The translations under genes and the position numbers were made by a program. DNA of 64,000 bases from contig DAOPPX010000008.1 in NCBI GenBank assembly GCA_035358715.1, positions 8,557 through 72,556 of the forward strand. The letters run 5' to 3'. The stretch is from UBA8199 sp035358715 (GTDB taxonomy: Bacteria; Verrucomicrobiota; Verrucomicrobiia; Limisphaerales; UBA8199). A model generated the notes under the pieces. That model saw only the letters and a program-made list of their open reading frames with translations. It did no database searches and was not told the DNA's origin. This document shows, piece by piece, positions 1-8,432 of this stretch (its first letter is position 1; each line of letters opens with the position of its first letter).

Positions 1-1
1 G

Positions 2-94
2 GAATCCGCCTTGGCGGCGGAACTCGCCCGGACACGCGATTTGCTGGAACGCCAGGCGGAACTCCGCCGCGCCACTCGTGGCAAATCAGCGTGA
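2..94 (+). CDS. C-terminal end of an unidentified helical protein (5' end outside window)
   Basis: This frame is open from the window edge and stops at TGA 92-94, giving 30 residues. The residues are Ala, Glu, Leu and Arg in a heptad-like pattern (AELARTRDLLERQAELRR), as expected for a helical or coiled-coil tail. No family can be named from so little. It lies just upstream of the group II intron fragment and runs opposite to the transfer genes beyond it, so it may be the gene next to which the intron inserted. It could also be a chance open frame. Confidence 0.4.
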   Translation, partial: ESALAAELARTRDLLERQAELRRATRGKSA

Positions 95-165
95 AGCTTC
101 GGTCTGTGGTCGGTGAGCGGGGAAAGTGGAGCGGAGGGCGGAGAGCAGCGCCTAGCGAAACGCAG

Positions 166-513
166 GTGCGTTGGGCATGGTGATGAACTAGAGGGTGAAA
201 GACCCTTGTGGGGCCTTCGGAAGGCAACCACGAGTCGAAGGCAACTGCATGAGCCGTGAGGCCGTGTGGGGAGGAAGCCGGATGACGAAACGGAGTCCTG
301 AACGAAAGTGAAGCCTCGTAAGGCAGGTCGGGTGGGCCAATGTGCCTGAGAACACGATGCCCGGTATTCCGAGCAGCCCGACACGTATTGAGGACAGGAT
401 GACGTGAAAGTTCATCGCCTTACCCCAAGAGATCTCTGCCGATCCTTGGTGACAGCTCCGCCTGCGCCACGCGACCTGGCGGAGGCGGCGGTGCTTCACA
501 TCTCTCTCGAGGC
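166..513 (+). mobile_element. Group II intron, 5' fragment (no reverse transcriptase)
   Basis: The stretch begins with GTGCG (166-170), the usual group II 5' end. It then carries the layout typical of bacterial group II domain I: a GGGTGAAAG...CCC segment (about 193-211), repeated GGCAACCACGAG / GGCAACTGCATGAG elements (about 222-255), a GTGAGGCC segment, a GGAGGAAGCCGGATG segment and a CTTACCCCAAGAGATCTCTG segment (about 420-438) that often precedes the maturase gene. No maturase ORF, domain V or 3' splice site follows. The sequence passes directly into the broken coupling-protein gene read on the other strand. The 3' limit is approximate. Confidence 0.65.
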
Positions 514-521
514 TGCCATTG

Positions 522-1475
522 CTAGTAGAGCAGTTTCAGGAACGTGTTCACGTAACGTCGCTCCGTCTGGAACTTCTGCGGCATCGTGGTGAGGATGATT
601 CGGCCCTGGTCAATCGTGCTGAAGTGGAACGTGCTTTCGCCGGTGCAAAACACTTCGGCCACTTCGGGGGTGAGGAAGTATTGGAGGTAGTTGGCGATGG
701 TTTCGCGGACACCGCCAAGCTGCTCGTCGGGTTGCGTCAGAAAACGGTTGGCGAAGTGGGCATAAACGGCTTCGCGGCGCGGCGTCTCCAGCAGCGATTC
801 GAGGTTCTCCATTTCTTCTTCGAGCAACTCTCGGTCAGACAGAAGCTCGAATGCGCCTGCCAAGGTCACCGGGCGACTCAACTCGAATAGCATTTCCAGC
901 GCATGGGCGATGTGCGTCTGCGCCTGGCTTTTGAAGAATCCCTTGTCGCCGCCCTGGCCGAGGCTGGTGGCGGTGTCCACAACGAACTTGGCGTAGGTCG
1001 TGAACGGGATGCTTCGGTCGCCGGTCAGGTTGTAGCGGTGCGGCGGCGTCCACTGGCCATCCGCGTCGTTGGCGCGGATTTGCAGATGGATTAGGTCGTG
1101 CTCCCGGCCGTAGTGCCGGGCCATAGCGGCGAGCGTTTCCCAATAGACCCCCTTTTCGTCAATGCACAGGCCGCCCCACGTCGGCTCATTCCGGAAGACC
1201 TGGTGGGCGAGTTGGTTGATTCCAGAGCTGGTTTTGCCTGAGCCGGTGTCGCCGGTGATAAGCCAGCCACGGCAAAACTGATTTCGCCGCCACGTCAACC
1301 CGCCCAGGCGCGCAACAAATCCCCGCTTCGCCGGTGCGAACAAGAGCCACGCGGCTACCAGTGCCAATCCAATCGCGCCAGCCAGCAGGAGGTATTGGGG
1401 ATGCCGGAGCATCACTTCGAGGTCTGGCGGGAATGCAATCGGACTGATTGGCATGAAGTCCAGTTTCACGGCCAC
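522..1475 (-). CDS. VirD4/TraD-type conjugation coupling ATPase, C-terminally truncated
   Basis: The 317 residues match the front part of type IV coupling proteins, inner-membrane ATPases that bring the relaxosome to the secretion channel. A membrane segment lies at about residues 28-46 and a Walker A motif, GDTGSGKT, at 75-82. The protein ends at the sequence NTFLKLLY followed by TAG (524-522). Family members run on for several hundred residues containing the Walker B region and remaining ATPase motifs, so the gene is broken. The break coincides with the 3' edge of the group II intron fragment. It overlaps the upstream small membrane protein by 10 bases, as in an operon. A functional product is unlikely. 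Confidence 0.75.
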   Translation of the reverse strand: MAVKLDFMPISPIAFPPDLEVMLRHPQYLLLAGAIGLALVAAWLLFAPAKRGFVARLGGLTWRRNQFCRGWLITGDTGSGKTSSGINQLAHQVFRNEPTWGGLCIDEKGVYWETLAAMARHYGREHDLIHLQIRANDADGQWTPPHRYNLTGDRSIPFTTYAKFVVDTATSLGQGGDKGFFKSQAQTHIAHALEMLFELSRPVTLAGAFELLSDRELLEEEMENLESLLETPRREAVYAHFANRFLTQPDEQLGGVRETIANYLQYFLTPEVAEVFCTGESTFHFSTIDQGRIILTTMPQKFQTERRYVNTFLKLLY

Positions 1476-1828
1476 GCCCTCCCGATCAGGTACCCAGCCA
1501 GCAGGCTGGCGAGCGCGGCGAAGAATGCCGCCGTTTGGGTGATTCGGGCCGCGAGATGCGTCGAGGGCAGCTTCTTCAGGGCGTCCAGCAGGGCCGCTGA
1601 CTGTGCCTGAAATGTCCGCGTCGTTTCCACGAGCTTGGCGATGTCGGCCCGCACGAGTTCAAACGATGGCAATTCACGCCGCCGCAAGTCATCCCAATGC
1701 CGTTGGTGGATGCGGAATAACTCGACCAGCAGCAGCACCGCATCGTCCTCGCGCAGTCGGTATCGCTCGCGCCAGTCGGCCACTGCCCTCTCGAAATCGT
1801 CGTCAAAGTCGGGTTCGATGTTCGGCAT
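1466..1828 (-). CDS. Small membrane-anchored protein of the transfer operon
   Basis: This 120-residue protein is acidic and helical in its first part (PDFDDDFERAVADWRERYR). It has a predicted coiled segment in the middle and one C-terminal hydrophobic span (about residues 97-116) ending in an Arg-containing tail. It lies between the ParA-like ATPase, with a 3-base gap, and the coupling ATPase, which it overlaps. That suggests co-translation and a role in conjugal transfer, perhaps as a membrane partner of the coupling protein. I do not recognise a named family, and the function is inferred from position only. Confidence 0.6.
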   Translation of the reverse strand: MPNIEPDFDDDFERAVADWRERYRLREDDAVLLLVELFRIHQRHWDDLRRRELPSFELVRADIAKLVETTRTFQAQSAALLDALKKLPSTHLAARITQTAAFFAALASLLAGYLIGRAWP

Positions 1829-1831
1829 AGG

Positions 1832-2524
1832 CTACTTGGTCGGCAAAAGGAGTTCGGTGACCGATTCGATTTCGCCGTAGAGCTTGCGCTGCCACGTCTG
1901 AAGACGCTGCCGGTCGAGGAGGCTGAACGCAGCGTGCTTGACCGCGGCGGTGATGGTCACGTTCTCAGCATTGAGCATCTCCACGAGCCAATCCTGCAAA
2001 CGGGCCATCGCGATTTCGCGCCCGCCAAGCTTGTCTTTGAGCTGTGCCCGCACCTCCGAGGATTCAAACAGCGCGAAGCTGTCGCTGTGCGCCGCGTTGC
2101 GCACCACAACGTAACCGGACTGCTTGCCGAACTGGTCGGCGAGCCGCTGCACCTGGTCCACGCTGTCGGCCTCGTGATTCACCGGCATGACGAGCGTGAG
2201 TTGCGCACCCATCGCGGCGAGAACTGCGGGCAGATCAATCTCGGCGAAGTATTCAATGAACAGGTCGGTGGAAGCCGCCCGGCAATCCATGACGACGAGT
2301 TGCGATTTCTCCAGCGCCGCAAAAATGCCGTCGAGTTCGCGGCGGTTGTCGAGGTCGAGAAACCGCGCGTCAGGGTGAAACCGCTTCAGGGTCGAGTTCT
2401 CGTTGTCGGAATCAATCGCCACGTGCGCGATGCCTTTGTCCTTGAGGAACTGGACGAAGTTCACGGCAAAGAAGCTTTTGCCGACACCACCTTTGCCGTT
2501 GAGGATCAAATCGAGTCGTTTCAT
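1832..2524 (-). CDS. ParA/MinD-type P-loop ATPase (TraL-like)
   Basis: The 230-residue protein opens with a deviant Walker A motif, NGKGGVGKS (residues 9-17), the signature of ParA/Soj/MinD ATPases. A DSDNENST segment (about 38-45) and VVMDCRAA (about 77-84) follow, the latter in the Walker B place. Such ATPases position DNA or protein complexes. In mobilisable elements the TraL/ParA-like subgroup sits beside relaxase and coupling genes. It overlaps the upstream ORF by 4 bases (ATGA), so the two are translationally coupled. No ParB partner is seen, which favours a role in transfer over partition. Confidence 0.75.
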   Translation of the reverse strand: MKRLDLILNGKGGVGKSFFAVNFVQFLKDKGIAHVAIDSDNENSTLKRFHPDARFLDLDNRRELDGIFAALEKSQLVVMDCRAASTDLFIEYFAEIDLPAVLAAMGAQLTLVMPVNHEADSVDQVQRLADQFGKQSGYVVVRNAAHSDSFALFESSEVRAQLKDKLGGREIAMARLQDWLVEMLNAENVTITAAVKHAAFSLLDRQRLQTWQRKLYGEIESVTELLLPTK

Positions 2525-2943
2525 GTGGTCTGGGGTTTGAGCATCCGGACTTGGGCGATTCGCGGCCCGCGCGGGCGCGGCTGTTGGGAGTCCTCGCTGC
2601 TGCCATTGGCCGGTGGTTCTGCGGCCGGGAGCGAGTCCGGTGGCGGCTGTAGTACGGCTTCAGGACTGGACAAGGCGGGGACGGCGGGTCGTTTGCGTCC
2701 GGGACGCCGGCGCGGACGAACGATTTCCCCCAGCACCTCATGACAAAACACGGCGACGGCCGTCTTGCTGGTCGGAAGGCAATGCTGGGTGAGCAATTCG
2801 GCAATCGCGCGATACGAGGCGCGCTTCTGCCGAAGCTCGGCGATGACTTCCTTGGCCGGGATCAGGTCCTGGAATTTCTCGGGACGGCGCGGCGTAAACT
2901 CCGCGACCGCCTGGCGGACACTGGCTGGATCAAATGAGGTCAT
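2521..2943 (-). CDS. Small basic protein with HTH-like N-terminus, mobilisation operon
   Basis: I place the start at the ATG at 2943-2941 (MTSFDPASVRQ), giving 140 residues, because the frame upstream reads as low-quality Arg/Ser-rich sequence. The N-terminal half holds a plausible helix-turn-helix (ELRQKRASYRAIAELLTQ). The C-terminal half is a Pro/Arg/Ser-rich, probably disordered tail. The layout resembles small DNA-binding proteins placed before ParA-like genes on mobilisable elements, where they bind near oriT or the operon promoter. The 4-base overlap with the ATPase supports a single operon. The specific function is unknown. Confidence 0.55.
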   Translation of the reverse strand: MTSFDPASVRQAVAEFTPRRPEKFQDLIPAKEVIAELRQKRASYRAIAELLTQHCLPTSKTAVAVFCHEVLGEIVRPRRRPGRKRPAVPALSSPEAVLQPPPDSLPAAEPPANGSSEDSQQPRPRGPRIAQVRMLKPQTT

Positions 2944-3398
2944 ACGCGGGAGCGTGGTGGATGTGGACGGGTAACTCCATTGTCGGCGCAGTAGCCACGC
3001 AAAGGCGATGAAGCGCCGGTGACCGGGTCGAGGATGATTCCCGGTCCACCCGCGGTTGCGGCGTGTTTGAGGATGCGGACGTTCCGGCATCCCGGACTGA
3101 ACGGGGACAAAACGAAGACCTGGCTTTTGCCTGACCTTGGCCGCTCTGGCCCGTTGCTGGTTCGAGGACACGGACAATTCGTTGCCACGACTGCGGGCGC
3201 GGAGAGAACGCAACTGCGGACTGCTCGCGTTCTGGGCTCTTGCGCGACTGTGCCCTGACCGTGGCCGAATCGGGTTCGCGGACAGGCCACTGCCGTGGCT
3301 GCAACGCGCTGCTGTTGCACGGCTGTTCCGTGGCCGCTCCGCGACTCATTCGCGGACGCAGAATCCTTGTGGCAACAAGGGGTAAGGCTTGTCCTGTC
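2944..3398. other. Gap between mobilisation genes; possible regulatory or oriT region
   Basis: No convincing gene lies here. A GTG-started frame on the minus strand (3418-2930) has a good ribosome site but codes an Arg/Ser/Pro/Gln-rich product typical of a shadow frame. Short words recur in both orientations (GCCACTGCCGTGG, TTGCACGGCTGTTCCGTGG, GGACAGG), giving several small inverted repeats around 3275-3345. This is the only sizeable gap inside the mobilisation block, so promoters and perhaps the transfer origin could lie here. No nic-site motif was recognised. Confidence 0.35.
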
Positions 3399-3653
3399 TT
3401 AAACATGATGAGAAACACATTGCCTCCTTTGCTCTAGCAACCCGTCCCGCCAGTTCTTCAATTGCGCGGCGACAGTTTCAATGCGGGTGGTCTGTTCGAT
3501 GGCGCTGACTTCGATGCGCCCAGCGTGGTGAGCACCGGCTGGCGATTCCGACAGTTGCATCACGGAGTGTTCAGCGTGGGTATTGAGCCGTTCACCGAGT
3601 TTGGTGAGGACTTCGATGGCGGTGCGGATTTGGGCGGTGGTGGGAGTTTGCAT
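3399..3653 (-). CDS. Small helical protein of the mobilisation region
   Basis: This is 84 residues from an ATG (3653-3651) that follows the previous stop codon by two bases, a spacing that decides the start. The sequence is mostly helical (AIEVLTKLGERLNTHAEHSV and IEQTTRIETVAAQLKNW), with an amphipathic pattern that could form a coiled coil. No cysteines form a metal site and no catalytic motif is visible. It is the second gene of a tight two-gene unit divergent from the relaxase. I do not recognise the family. Confidence 0.5.
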   Translation of the reverse strand: MQTPTTAQIRTAIEVLTKLGERLNTHAEHSVMQLSESPAGAHHAGRIEVSAIEQTTRIETVAAQLKNWRDGLLEQRRQCVSHHV

Positions 3654-3655
3654 AT

Positions 3656-3934
3656 TCAGATGCGGATGCCGCGTGATGGTTGGCGGGCGGGCTTCTGCCG
3701 CCGTTTGGGTATTGAAGGAGCAATCCAGAGTGCCTGGGGAATTTGTTCGGCCGTGACTGGATGTGCCCACGGAGACTCGAAGCCGAGTTTGCCGGCAGCT
3801 TCCTCCGCAGCACTCTTGGATGATGCTTCAACCACCGTGCGGAGAGGATCACCCAACAGTCGGGCATACTCGCGGTCGGTGTAATAAATGCCCCAGAGCT
3901 GTCCGTCGGCCTTACCAGTTGTGCTCGTGCTCAC
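3656..3934 (-). CDS. Small conserved-looking protein divergent from relaxase
   Basis: This 92-residue protein starts MSTSTTGKADGQLWGIYYT and is mixed alpha/beta with several aromatics (LWGIYYTDREYARLL). It ends two bases before the next start and is divergently placed from the MobF relaxase with an 82-base gap (3935-4016), so the two probably share a control region. Relaxase genes are often divergent from small accessory or regulatory genes, which is the only clue to function. No known domain is recognised. Confidence 0.5.
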   Translation of the reverse strand: MSTSTTGKADGQLWGIYYTDREYARLLGDPLRTVVEASSKSAAEEAAGKLGFESPWAHPVTAEQIPQALWIAPSIPKRRQKPARQPSRGIRI

Positions 3935-4016
3935 GTAGGCAGTTCAGCACAAGCAAGGAATGGGTGGATGTAGCAACTACACAACGTGCGCGTGGAGTCC
4001 TGTTAACGTCCGTAGT

Positions 4017-6869
4017 GTGGTCACGGCGAAGACGCAATACAATCTGACCAACGCGAAGGAATACTTCGAGGAACACCTCTGCGTTGGCGACTACTACGAT
4101 GAGGGCCAGCGCGTGTCAGGGGAATGGCAGGGCATCGGCGCGGCGCGGCTCGGGCTGGTGGGCAAGGTGCGTGCCGATGACTTCATGCGGCTCTGCGAGA
4201 ACCAGCATCCCGCAACCGGAGAGACGCTGACGCAGCGATTGAACAGCACGCGGTCTGAAGGCGGTGAGACTGCGGCCAATCGCCGGATATTCTTCGACTT
4301 CACGTTTTCGCCACCCAAGTCTGTTTCGCTCGCGGGTTTTCTTGGTGAGGACGTTCGCGTTCTTGAGGCCCATGCGCGGGCGGTGCGGACGGCGCTTGGC
4401 GAGTTCGAGGCGTTTACTTCCACTCGCATTCGCACTGGAGGAGCGCAGAACGACCGGCACACAGGTAACTTTGCCGCCGCCTTGTTCACGCATGACACGT
4501 CGCGTGCGCTTGATCCGCACTTGCACACACACTGTATCGTTTTCAACGCGACCTTTGATTCCGTGGAGAACCGTTGGAAGGCACTGCAAAACTACGAACT
4601 GCTGCGCGCACGGAAATTTGCCGAGAATGCCTATTACCACGAACTCGCCCGCGAGTTGCGCAGATTCGGCTACTGCATCCGCAACCTGCCGCGCGGTGAT
4701 TTTCTCGTTGAGGGAATCCCGACCGAATTGTGCGACCGCTTCTCCAAGCGGGACGCGGAGATAGACAAGGCGTTGGCGAAGCTGCTGGCGGAAAAGCCCG
4801 AGCTGGCAGGAGGAAACATCGCGGACCTGCGCGCACGGCTTGCGACTGAAAAGCGAACTCGAAAGCAGAAGGATTTGAGCCACGATGAGCTACGGTCGCT
4901 GTGGGGCGCGCAATTGAGCCAGGCTGAACGCGAACTTCTGCGCGGGTTGACCAAGGCCGTGACCGAGGGTGAGAAACGACGCGCGTCCATTTCGGTTGTC
5001 GAGGCGGTTCAGTGGGCGGAGGAGCATCTGTTTGACCGCAACTCGGTCGTGCTAGAATGCCAGGTGTGGCAGGAAGCGTTGGGCCGGGCGCGCGGCGAGG
5101 ATTTCTCCTTGGCTGAACTCAAGCAACTCACCGAGCGGCGTGGTTACATCCGTGACGCAAGTCGTCCCGGTGAATTGACCAAGCGCGACGTGCTGTTGCG
5201 GGAGTGGGAAATTGTTCGGACCGCCAAAGAAGGTGTTGGCGACTGCTGGCCGCTCGTGCCCAATCCCCAGCCCGCCAATCCAAAGCTGGATGACGAGCAG
5301 CGCAAGGCGCTTGATGGATTGCTCGGGTCGACGAATCTGGTTTCTGTCTTTCGAGGCGGCGCGGGCACAGGGAAGAGTTTTGTGCTGCATGAGTTGGCCC
5401 AACAAATCCAGCAATCGGGACGACCCGTGGCTGTTCTCGCACCGCAGCGTCAGCAAGTTGTGGATATGGAAAGGGCGGGGTTTCTGTCCCCGGCGACGGT
5501 CGCCAGCTTTCTCGCCAAGGCTGAATTGCCGGAGACGGCCGTAATCGTCGTGGATGAAGCCGGGCAGATTGGCGGGCGGCAAATGCTGGCTTTGCTCCGG
5601 CTCGCCAAGGAACGGAATGCGCGCGTCGTCCTTTCTGGCGACACCCGGCAGCACGGTGCGGTGGAAGCATCGGACGCGTTGCTCGCCATCGAGCGTCATG
5701 CGGGTGTGAAGCCGGTGGAATTGCATACAATTCGCCGCCAAGACCCTGGCCTTGGTCGCGACAACAGCGAACGCGCCAGCATCAAGCGGTATCGAAAAGC
5801 GGTTGAATTGGCGGCGGCGGGAAGATTGGCGGAATCATTCAAGCGTCTCGACCAGATGGGCACTGTCGTCGGCTGTAGCTTGGGCGAACAAGCCGACAAG
5901 CTCGCCGACGAATACATCCAGCTCGCGGAACAGAACGCCACGGCGGTCGTGGTGTCACAGACCTGGGGTGAAGTGCATCGCGTGAATATGCGCGTGCGCG
6001 AAGCACTCAAGGCAAAGGGATTGCTCGGCGCAATTGATGCCACGGTTCAAGCGCTCGAACGCGTGGACCTGACCAATGCGCAGAAGCGCGATGAACGATT
6101 CTATCCGCAAGATGCAGTGATCGTTTTCAACCAGAAGGTCAGGGAAGCCGCTGCGGGAGCGAAAGGTAAGCTGTCAGGAATTCTCAAAACCGGACTGCTC
6201 GTGGAAGTCGGCGGACGATTCGTCACCGTCTCGAACAAGATGCTCGACCGGATTTCGGTCTGTCAGGCGCGCGAGATCGCCGTTGCGTCCGGCGACCGCC
6301 TGCACCTGAAAGCCAATCGTAAGCTGACATCCGGTGGGCGCGTCACAAACGGAGAGTTGGTCGCGGTGAAGTCGGTTCGCGGCGATGGCTGCATTGAGCT
6401 CGCTGATGGCCGCGTCTTGGACGGAAGCTTTCGCGAATTCCTGCTAGGCTACGCAGCCACGTCCTACGGCTCACAAGGCAAGACAGTGGATTACGTTCTG
6501 TTCTCCGATTCGACCATCAAGGCCGCCACGAACGCGCAGCAATGGTATGTGAGCATATCGCGCGGACGGCGCGGCATCCGCATCTTCACGCCGGACAAGG
6601 AACAGTTGCGCGAGAACATTACGCGCTCCGGGCATCGTCCATTGGCGATGGAACTCGCGACTGGCTCAATCCCTCGTCGCGGCTTGCGCCTTTGGGATCG
6701 GCTGCACGGCTACATGCTGCGCTTTGGCCGGCGTGCCGCCGACAACTTCTGTCGCCTGAAACTTTCCCGTCGTCGTCATCAACCCATTGAAACCCATGAG
6801 CATAAAATCACCCGAATGTTGGGCGAGCGATCCGAACGCTCGCGCGGTCAAAATCGAAGTATCGGCTGA
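4017..6869 (+). CDS. MobF (TrwC/TraI-type) relaxase-helicase
   Basis: This enzyme nicks oriT, stays covalently attached to the 5' end, and unwinds the transferred strand. The frame is open from 3960. I prefer the GTG at 4017 (MVTAKTQYNLTNAKEYF), because TrwC-type relaxases begin just before the first catalytic tyrosine. From that start the tyrosine candidates are Y16 and Y26/Y27 and the HUH metal site is DPHLHTH (about 167-172). The second half is a RecD2-like helicase: GGAGTGKS (about 448-455), VVDEAGQIGG (Walker B), and TSYGSQGKTVDYV plus SISRGRRGIRIF near the end. At 950 residues it is close to TrwC size. It looks intact although the coupling protein is broken. Confidence 0.9.
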   Translation: MVTAKTQYNLTNAKEYFEEHLCVGDYYDEGQRVSGEWQGIGAARLGLVGKVRADDFMRLCENQHPATGETLTQRLNSTRSEGGETAANRRIFFDFTFSPPKSVSLAGFLGEDVRVLEAHARAVRTALGEFEAFTSTRIRTGGAQNDRHTGNFAAALFTHDTSRALDPHLHTHCIVFNATFDSVENRWKALQNYELLRARKFAENAYYHELARELRRFGYCIRNLPRGDFLVEGIPTELCDRFSKRDAEIDKALAKLLAEKPELAGGNIADLRARLATEKRTRKQKDLSHDELRSLWGAQLSQAERELLRGLTKAVTEGEKRRASISVVEAVQWAEEHLFDRNSVVLECQVWQEALGRARGEDFSLAELKQLTERRGYIRDASRPGELTKRDVLLREWEIVRTAKEGVGDCWPLVPNPQPANPKLDDEQRKALDGLLGSTNLVSVFRGGAGTGKSFVLHELAQQIQQSGRPVAVLAPQRQQVVDMERAGFLSPATVASFLAKAELPETAVIVVDEAGQIGGRQMLALLRLAKERNARVVLSGDTRQHGAVEASDALLAIERHAGVKPVELHTIRRQDPGLGRDNSERASIKRYRKAVELAAAGRLAESFKRLDQMGTVVGCSLGEQADKLADEYIQLAEQNATAVVVSQTWGEVHRVNMRVREALKAKGLLGAIDATVQALERVDLTNAQKRDERFYPQDAVIVFNQKVREAAAGAKGKLSGILKTGLLVEVGGRFVTVSNKMLDRISVCQAREIAVASGDRLHLKANRKLTSGGRVTNGELVAVKSVRGDGCIELADGRVLDGSFREFLLGYAATSYGSQGKTVDYVLFSDSTIKAATNAQQWYVSISRGRRGIRIFTPDKEQLRENITRSGHRPLAMELATGSIPRRGLRLWDRLHGYMLRFGRRAADNFCRLKLSRRRHQPIETHEHKITRMLGERSERSRGQNRSIG

Positions 6870-7128
6870 ACAAAGCCTGCTTCTGCCTTTCGATCAGTTT
6901 GCCTTCGCTGAACTCAAGAACGAAGGGAAGGAGCAGCGTCTCCGATTGGTCTTCGCCACGCACGAAGTCTCGCTACGCGGCTACTCGCTGCGCCGCATCG
7001 AAACCGCCATACAGCGAATGGAACTGGCTTTGCTCACGGCGCTGCCAAGCAATCAGCGCACGCTCATTCCTGACGGACAGCCGATGGTCCGCGAAATTGC
7101 CATTTCCGAGATGGGTAAAGCCGAGTGA
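6796..7128 (+). CDS. Small protein overlapping the relaxase 3' end
   Basis: About 110 residues from ATG 6796 (an in-frame ATG at 6787 adds three), overlapping the relaxase end by about 74 bases in another frame. The middle has a regular alternating pattern (VKIEVSAEQSLLLPFDQFAF, then EQRLRLVFATHEVSLRGYSL) that looks like a small beta-rich domain, followed by a helix. Codon use beyond the overlap looks genuinely coding. Its position suggests an accessory of the relaxase operon. The family is not recognised. Confidence 0.5.
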   Translation: MSIKSPECWASDPNARAVKIEVSAEQSLLLPFDQFAFAELKNEGKEQRLRLVFATHEVSLRGYSLRRIETAIQRMELALLTALPSNQRTLIPDGQPMVREIAISEMGKAE

Positions 7129-7184
7129 TTCATTGCCGTCCGAAAACGGTGATCCGATAGCAGCTACGTGCAACGGACGAAGGC

Positions 7185-8027
7185 TCATCTTGAATTGGGC
7201 AGCGGGCGGAGAATGGTCAGCACCCCGAATCGTCCGAGCCGAAGGGCTTCTTCTTGGATTACGATGTCCTGCTGGCTTCCTTGATACACGCTATTGAACC
7301 AGAATGATGCCAGCGACACTGACGTTTTCGGTTCGCAAAAAGCGTTGGGATTATCGGCGATTGCCAAGGAGGTCGCACAGTCTGGCGGTAGCAAGTCCGA
7401 GCGCGTCATCAGATGATGCAGGCCGATGTTTCTGAACGCCATATTCACCTCTGTCCACGGCGGCTTTCCATTTCTCCAGTATGCCAGTGCAACGGGTTGG
7501 GTGCTGTGTTCCACGAATCGGATCGCCGCGCTCGCACAGGAAACGTTGAACTCCTTCACTATGCCCCGAATGCCTTCCAGCCCGGCCGGCTGCCTGGAAA
7601 AAACGGCGCTGAACCTCGCGGCGGGCATCAACAAGTGCGAAGCAAACAGGTCAGCTTCCTGTTCGACGACGCGCTCTGCGTCCGGTTGATCGGCAATCGA
7701 AAAGTGCGCTGGAGCGCCGGCCAGCAGAGCGTTGCGGTGCTCATCAATGAAATAGTGGCCAAGTTCGTGCCCCTGTGTGAACCGCGCTCTTGGCGCGGTC
7801 AAGTTCCCCAAGCGATCAAGGTTGCAAAAAATGTGAAATCTCCCCTTGCGGTGCTCAAGCATTCCGTCAAAGCCATCGCCGTAGTAATTTGCAGAGTGGG
7901 TGATGTGCTTGTTGCCCATGATGCAAATAGGATCAATGAACCGCGCCGGGCAGTGCGTCTCCGCAACCGCCTCGGCAAGCGCGATGATTTCTTGCTGCCG
8001 CGCTGGGACAATTTTGCTCCTGCTCAT
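7185..8027 (-). CDS. ImmA/IrrE-family zinc metallopeptidase
   Basis: The zinc motif HELGHYFIDEH (HExxH, about residues 87-97) is followed by EQEADLFASHLLMP, supplying the third ligand, as in ImmA/IrrE peptidases. These enzymes cleave repressors or anti-sigma-like proteins after stress, for example IrrE/DdrO and ImmA/ImmR. The 280-residue length leaves a C-terminal domain of about 130 residues that may sense the signal. Its ATG overlaps the stop of the small acidic protein (ATGA), so the two are translationally coupled, and a sigma-factor gene lies upstream on the same strand. The inference is that it cleaves the small protein or the sigma factor and thereby controls the divergent ubiquitin-like operon. 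Confidence 0.85.
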   Translation of the reverse strand: MSRSKIVPARQQEIIALAEAVAETHCPARFIDPICIMGNKHITHSANYYGDGFDGMLEHRKGRFHIFCNLDRLGNLTAPRARFTQGHELGHYFIDEHRNALLAGAPAHFSIADQPDAERVVEQEADLFASHLLMPAARFSAVFSRQPAGLEGIRGIVKEFNVSCASAAIRFVEHSTQPVALAYWRNGKPPWTEVNMAFRNIGLHHLMTRSDLLPPDCATSLAIADNPNAFCEPKTSVSLASFWFNSVYQGSQQDIVIQEEALRLGRFGVLTILRPLPNSR

Positions 8028-8398
8028 TTCTCGTCCGTTAAGCCCTTCTCGGCATTGGCGCGATCCTGCTCCATTTGCTTTCGGACTTCGTCCGTGATCT
8101 GGCCGCCGTTTCGCGCAGCCATTGCAACCAGCTCGTTTTCGACTTCGGGTGATGTTTTCCCGAACAGCGAAACGACATTGGAACTTTCCTCGGGCTTTTG
8201 ATTCCTGACTCTGGCCAGCAGCCGGGCAGGATCAATGCTCTGAACCTCGCTGGGATCAATCTCGGCTTCGAGGTTGCGGATGTCTTCTTCAGACACGGGG
8301 AAGACTTTTCCGTCTTCTCGCAGAACCTGATGCAGCAGGCTTTCAAGCTCTTCGCCCCTGATGCCTTTCTTTGCCGGGTTCTCACCGTGGTTATTCAT
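8024..8398 (-). CDS. Small acidic protein between sigma factor and ImmA-like peptidase
   Basis: The start is the ATG at 8398-8396 (MNNHGENPAKKG), chosen because AAAGGA sits 3 bases before it. The longer frame begins inside the upstream gene. The 124 residues are rich in Glu, Asp, Asn and Gln and contain no membrane span (REDGKVFPVSEEDIRNLEAE). Its place between a sigma factor and an ImmA/IrrE peptidase fits a regulator such as a cytoplasmic anti-sigma factor or the peptidase substrate, but no known anti-sigma domain is visible. It overlaps the peptidase start by 4 bases. Confidence 0.6.
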   Translation of the reverse strand: MNNHGENPAKKGIRGEELESLLHQVLREDGKVFPVSEEDIRNLEAEIDPSEVQSIDPARLLARVRNQKPEESSNVVSLFGKTSPEVENELVAMAARNGGQITDEVRKQMEQDRANAEKGLTDEK

Positions 8399-8432
8399 AA
8401 TTCCTTTCGTTGTTGCGTCACTTGTGTTGTGG

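Noticed and set aside
2930..3418. GTG-started minus-strand frame with a good ribosome site
   Set aside because: Arg/Ser/Pro-rich sequence with no domain and overlap with neighbours; treated as non-coding.
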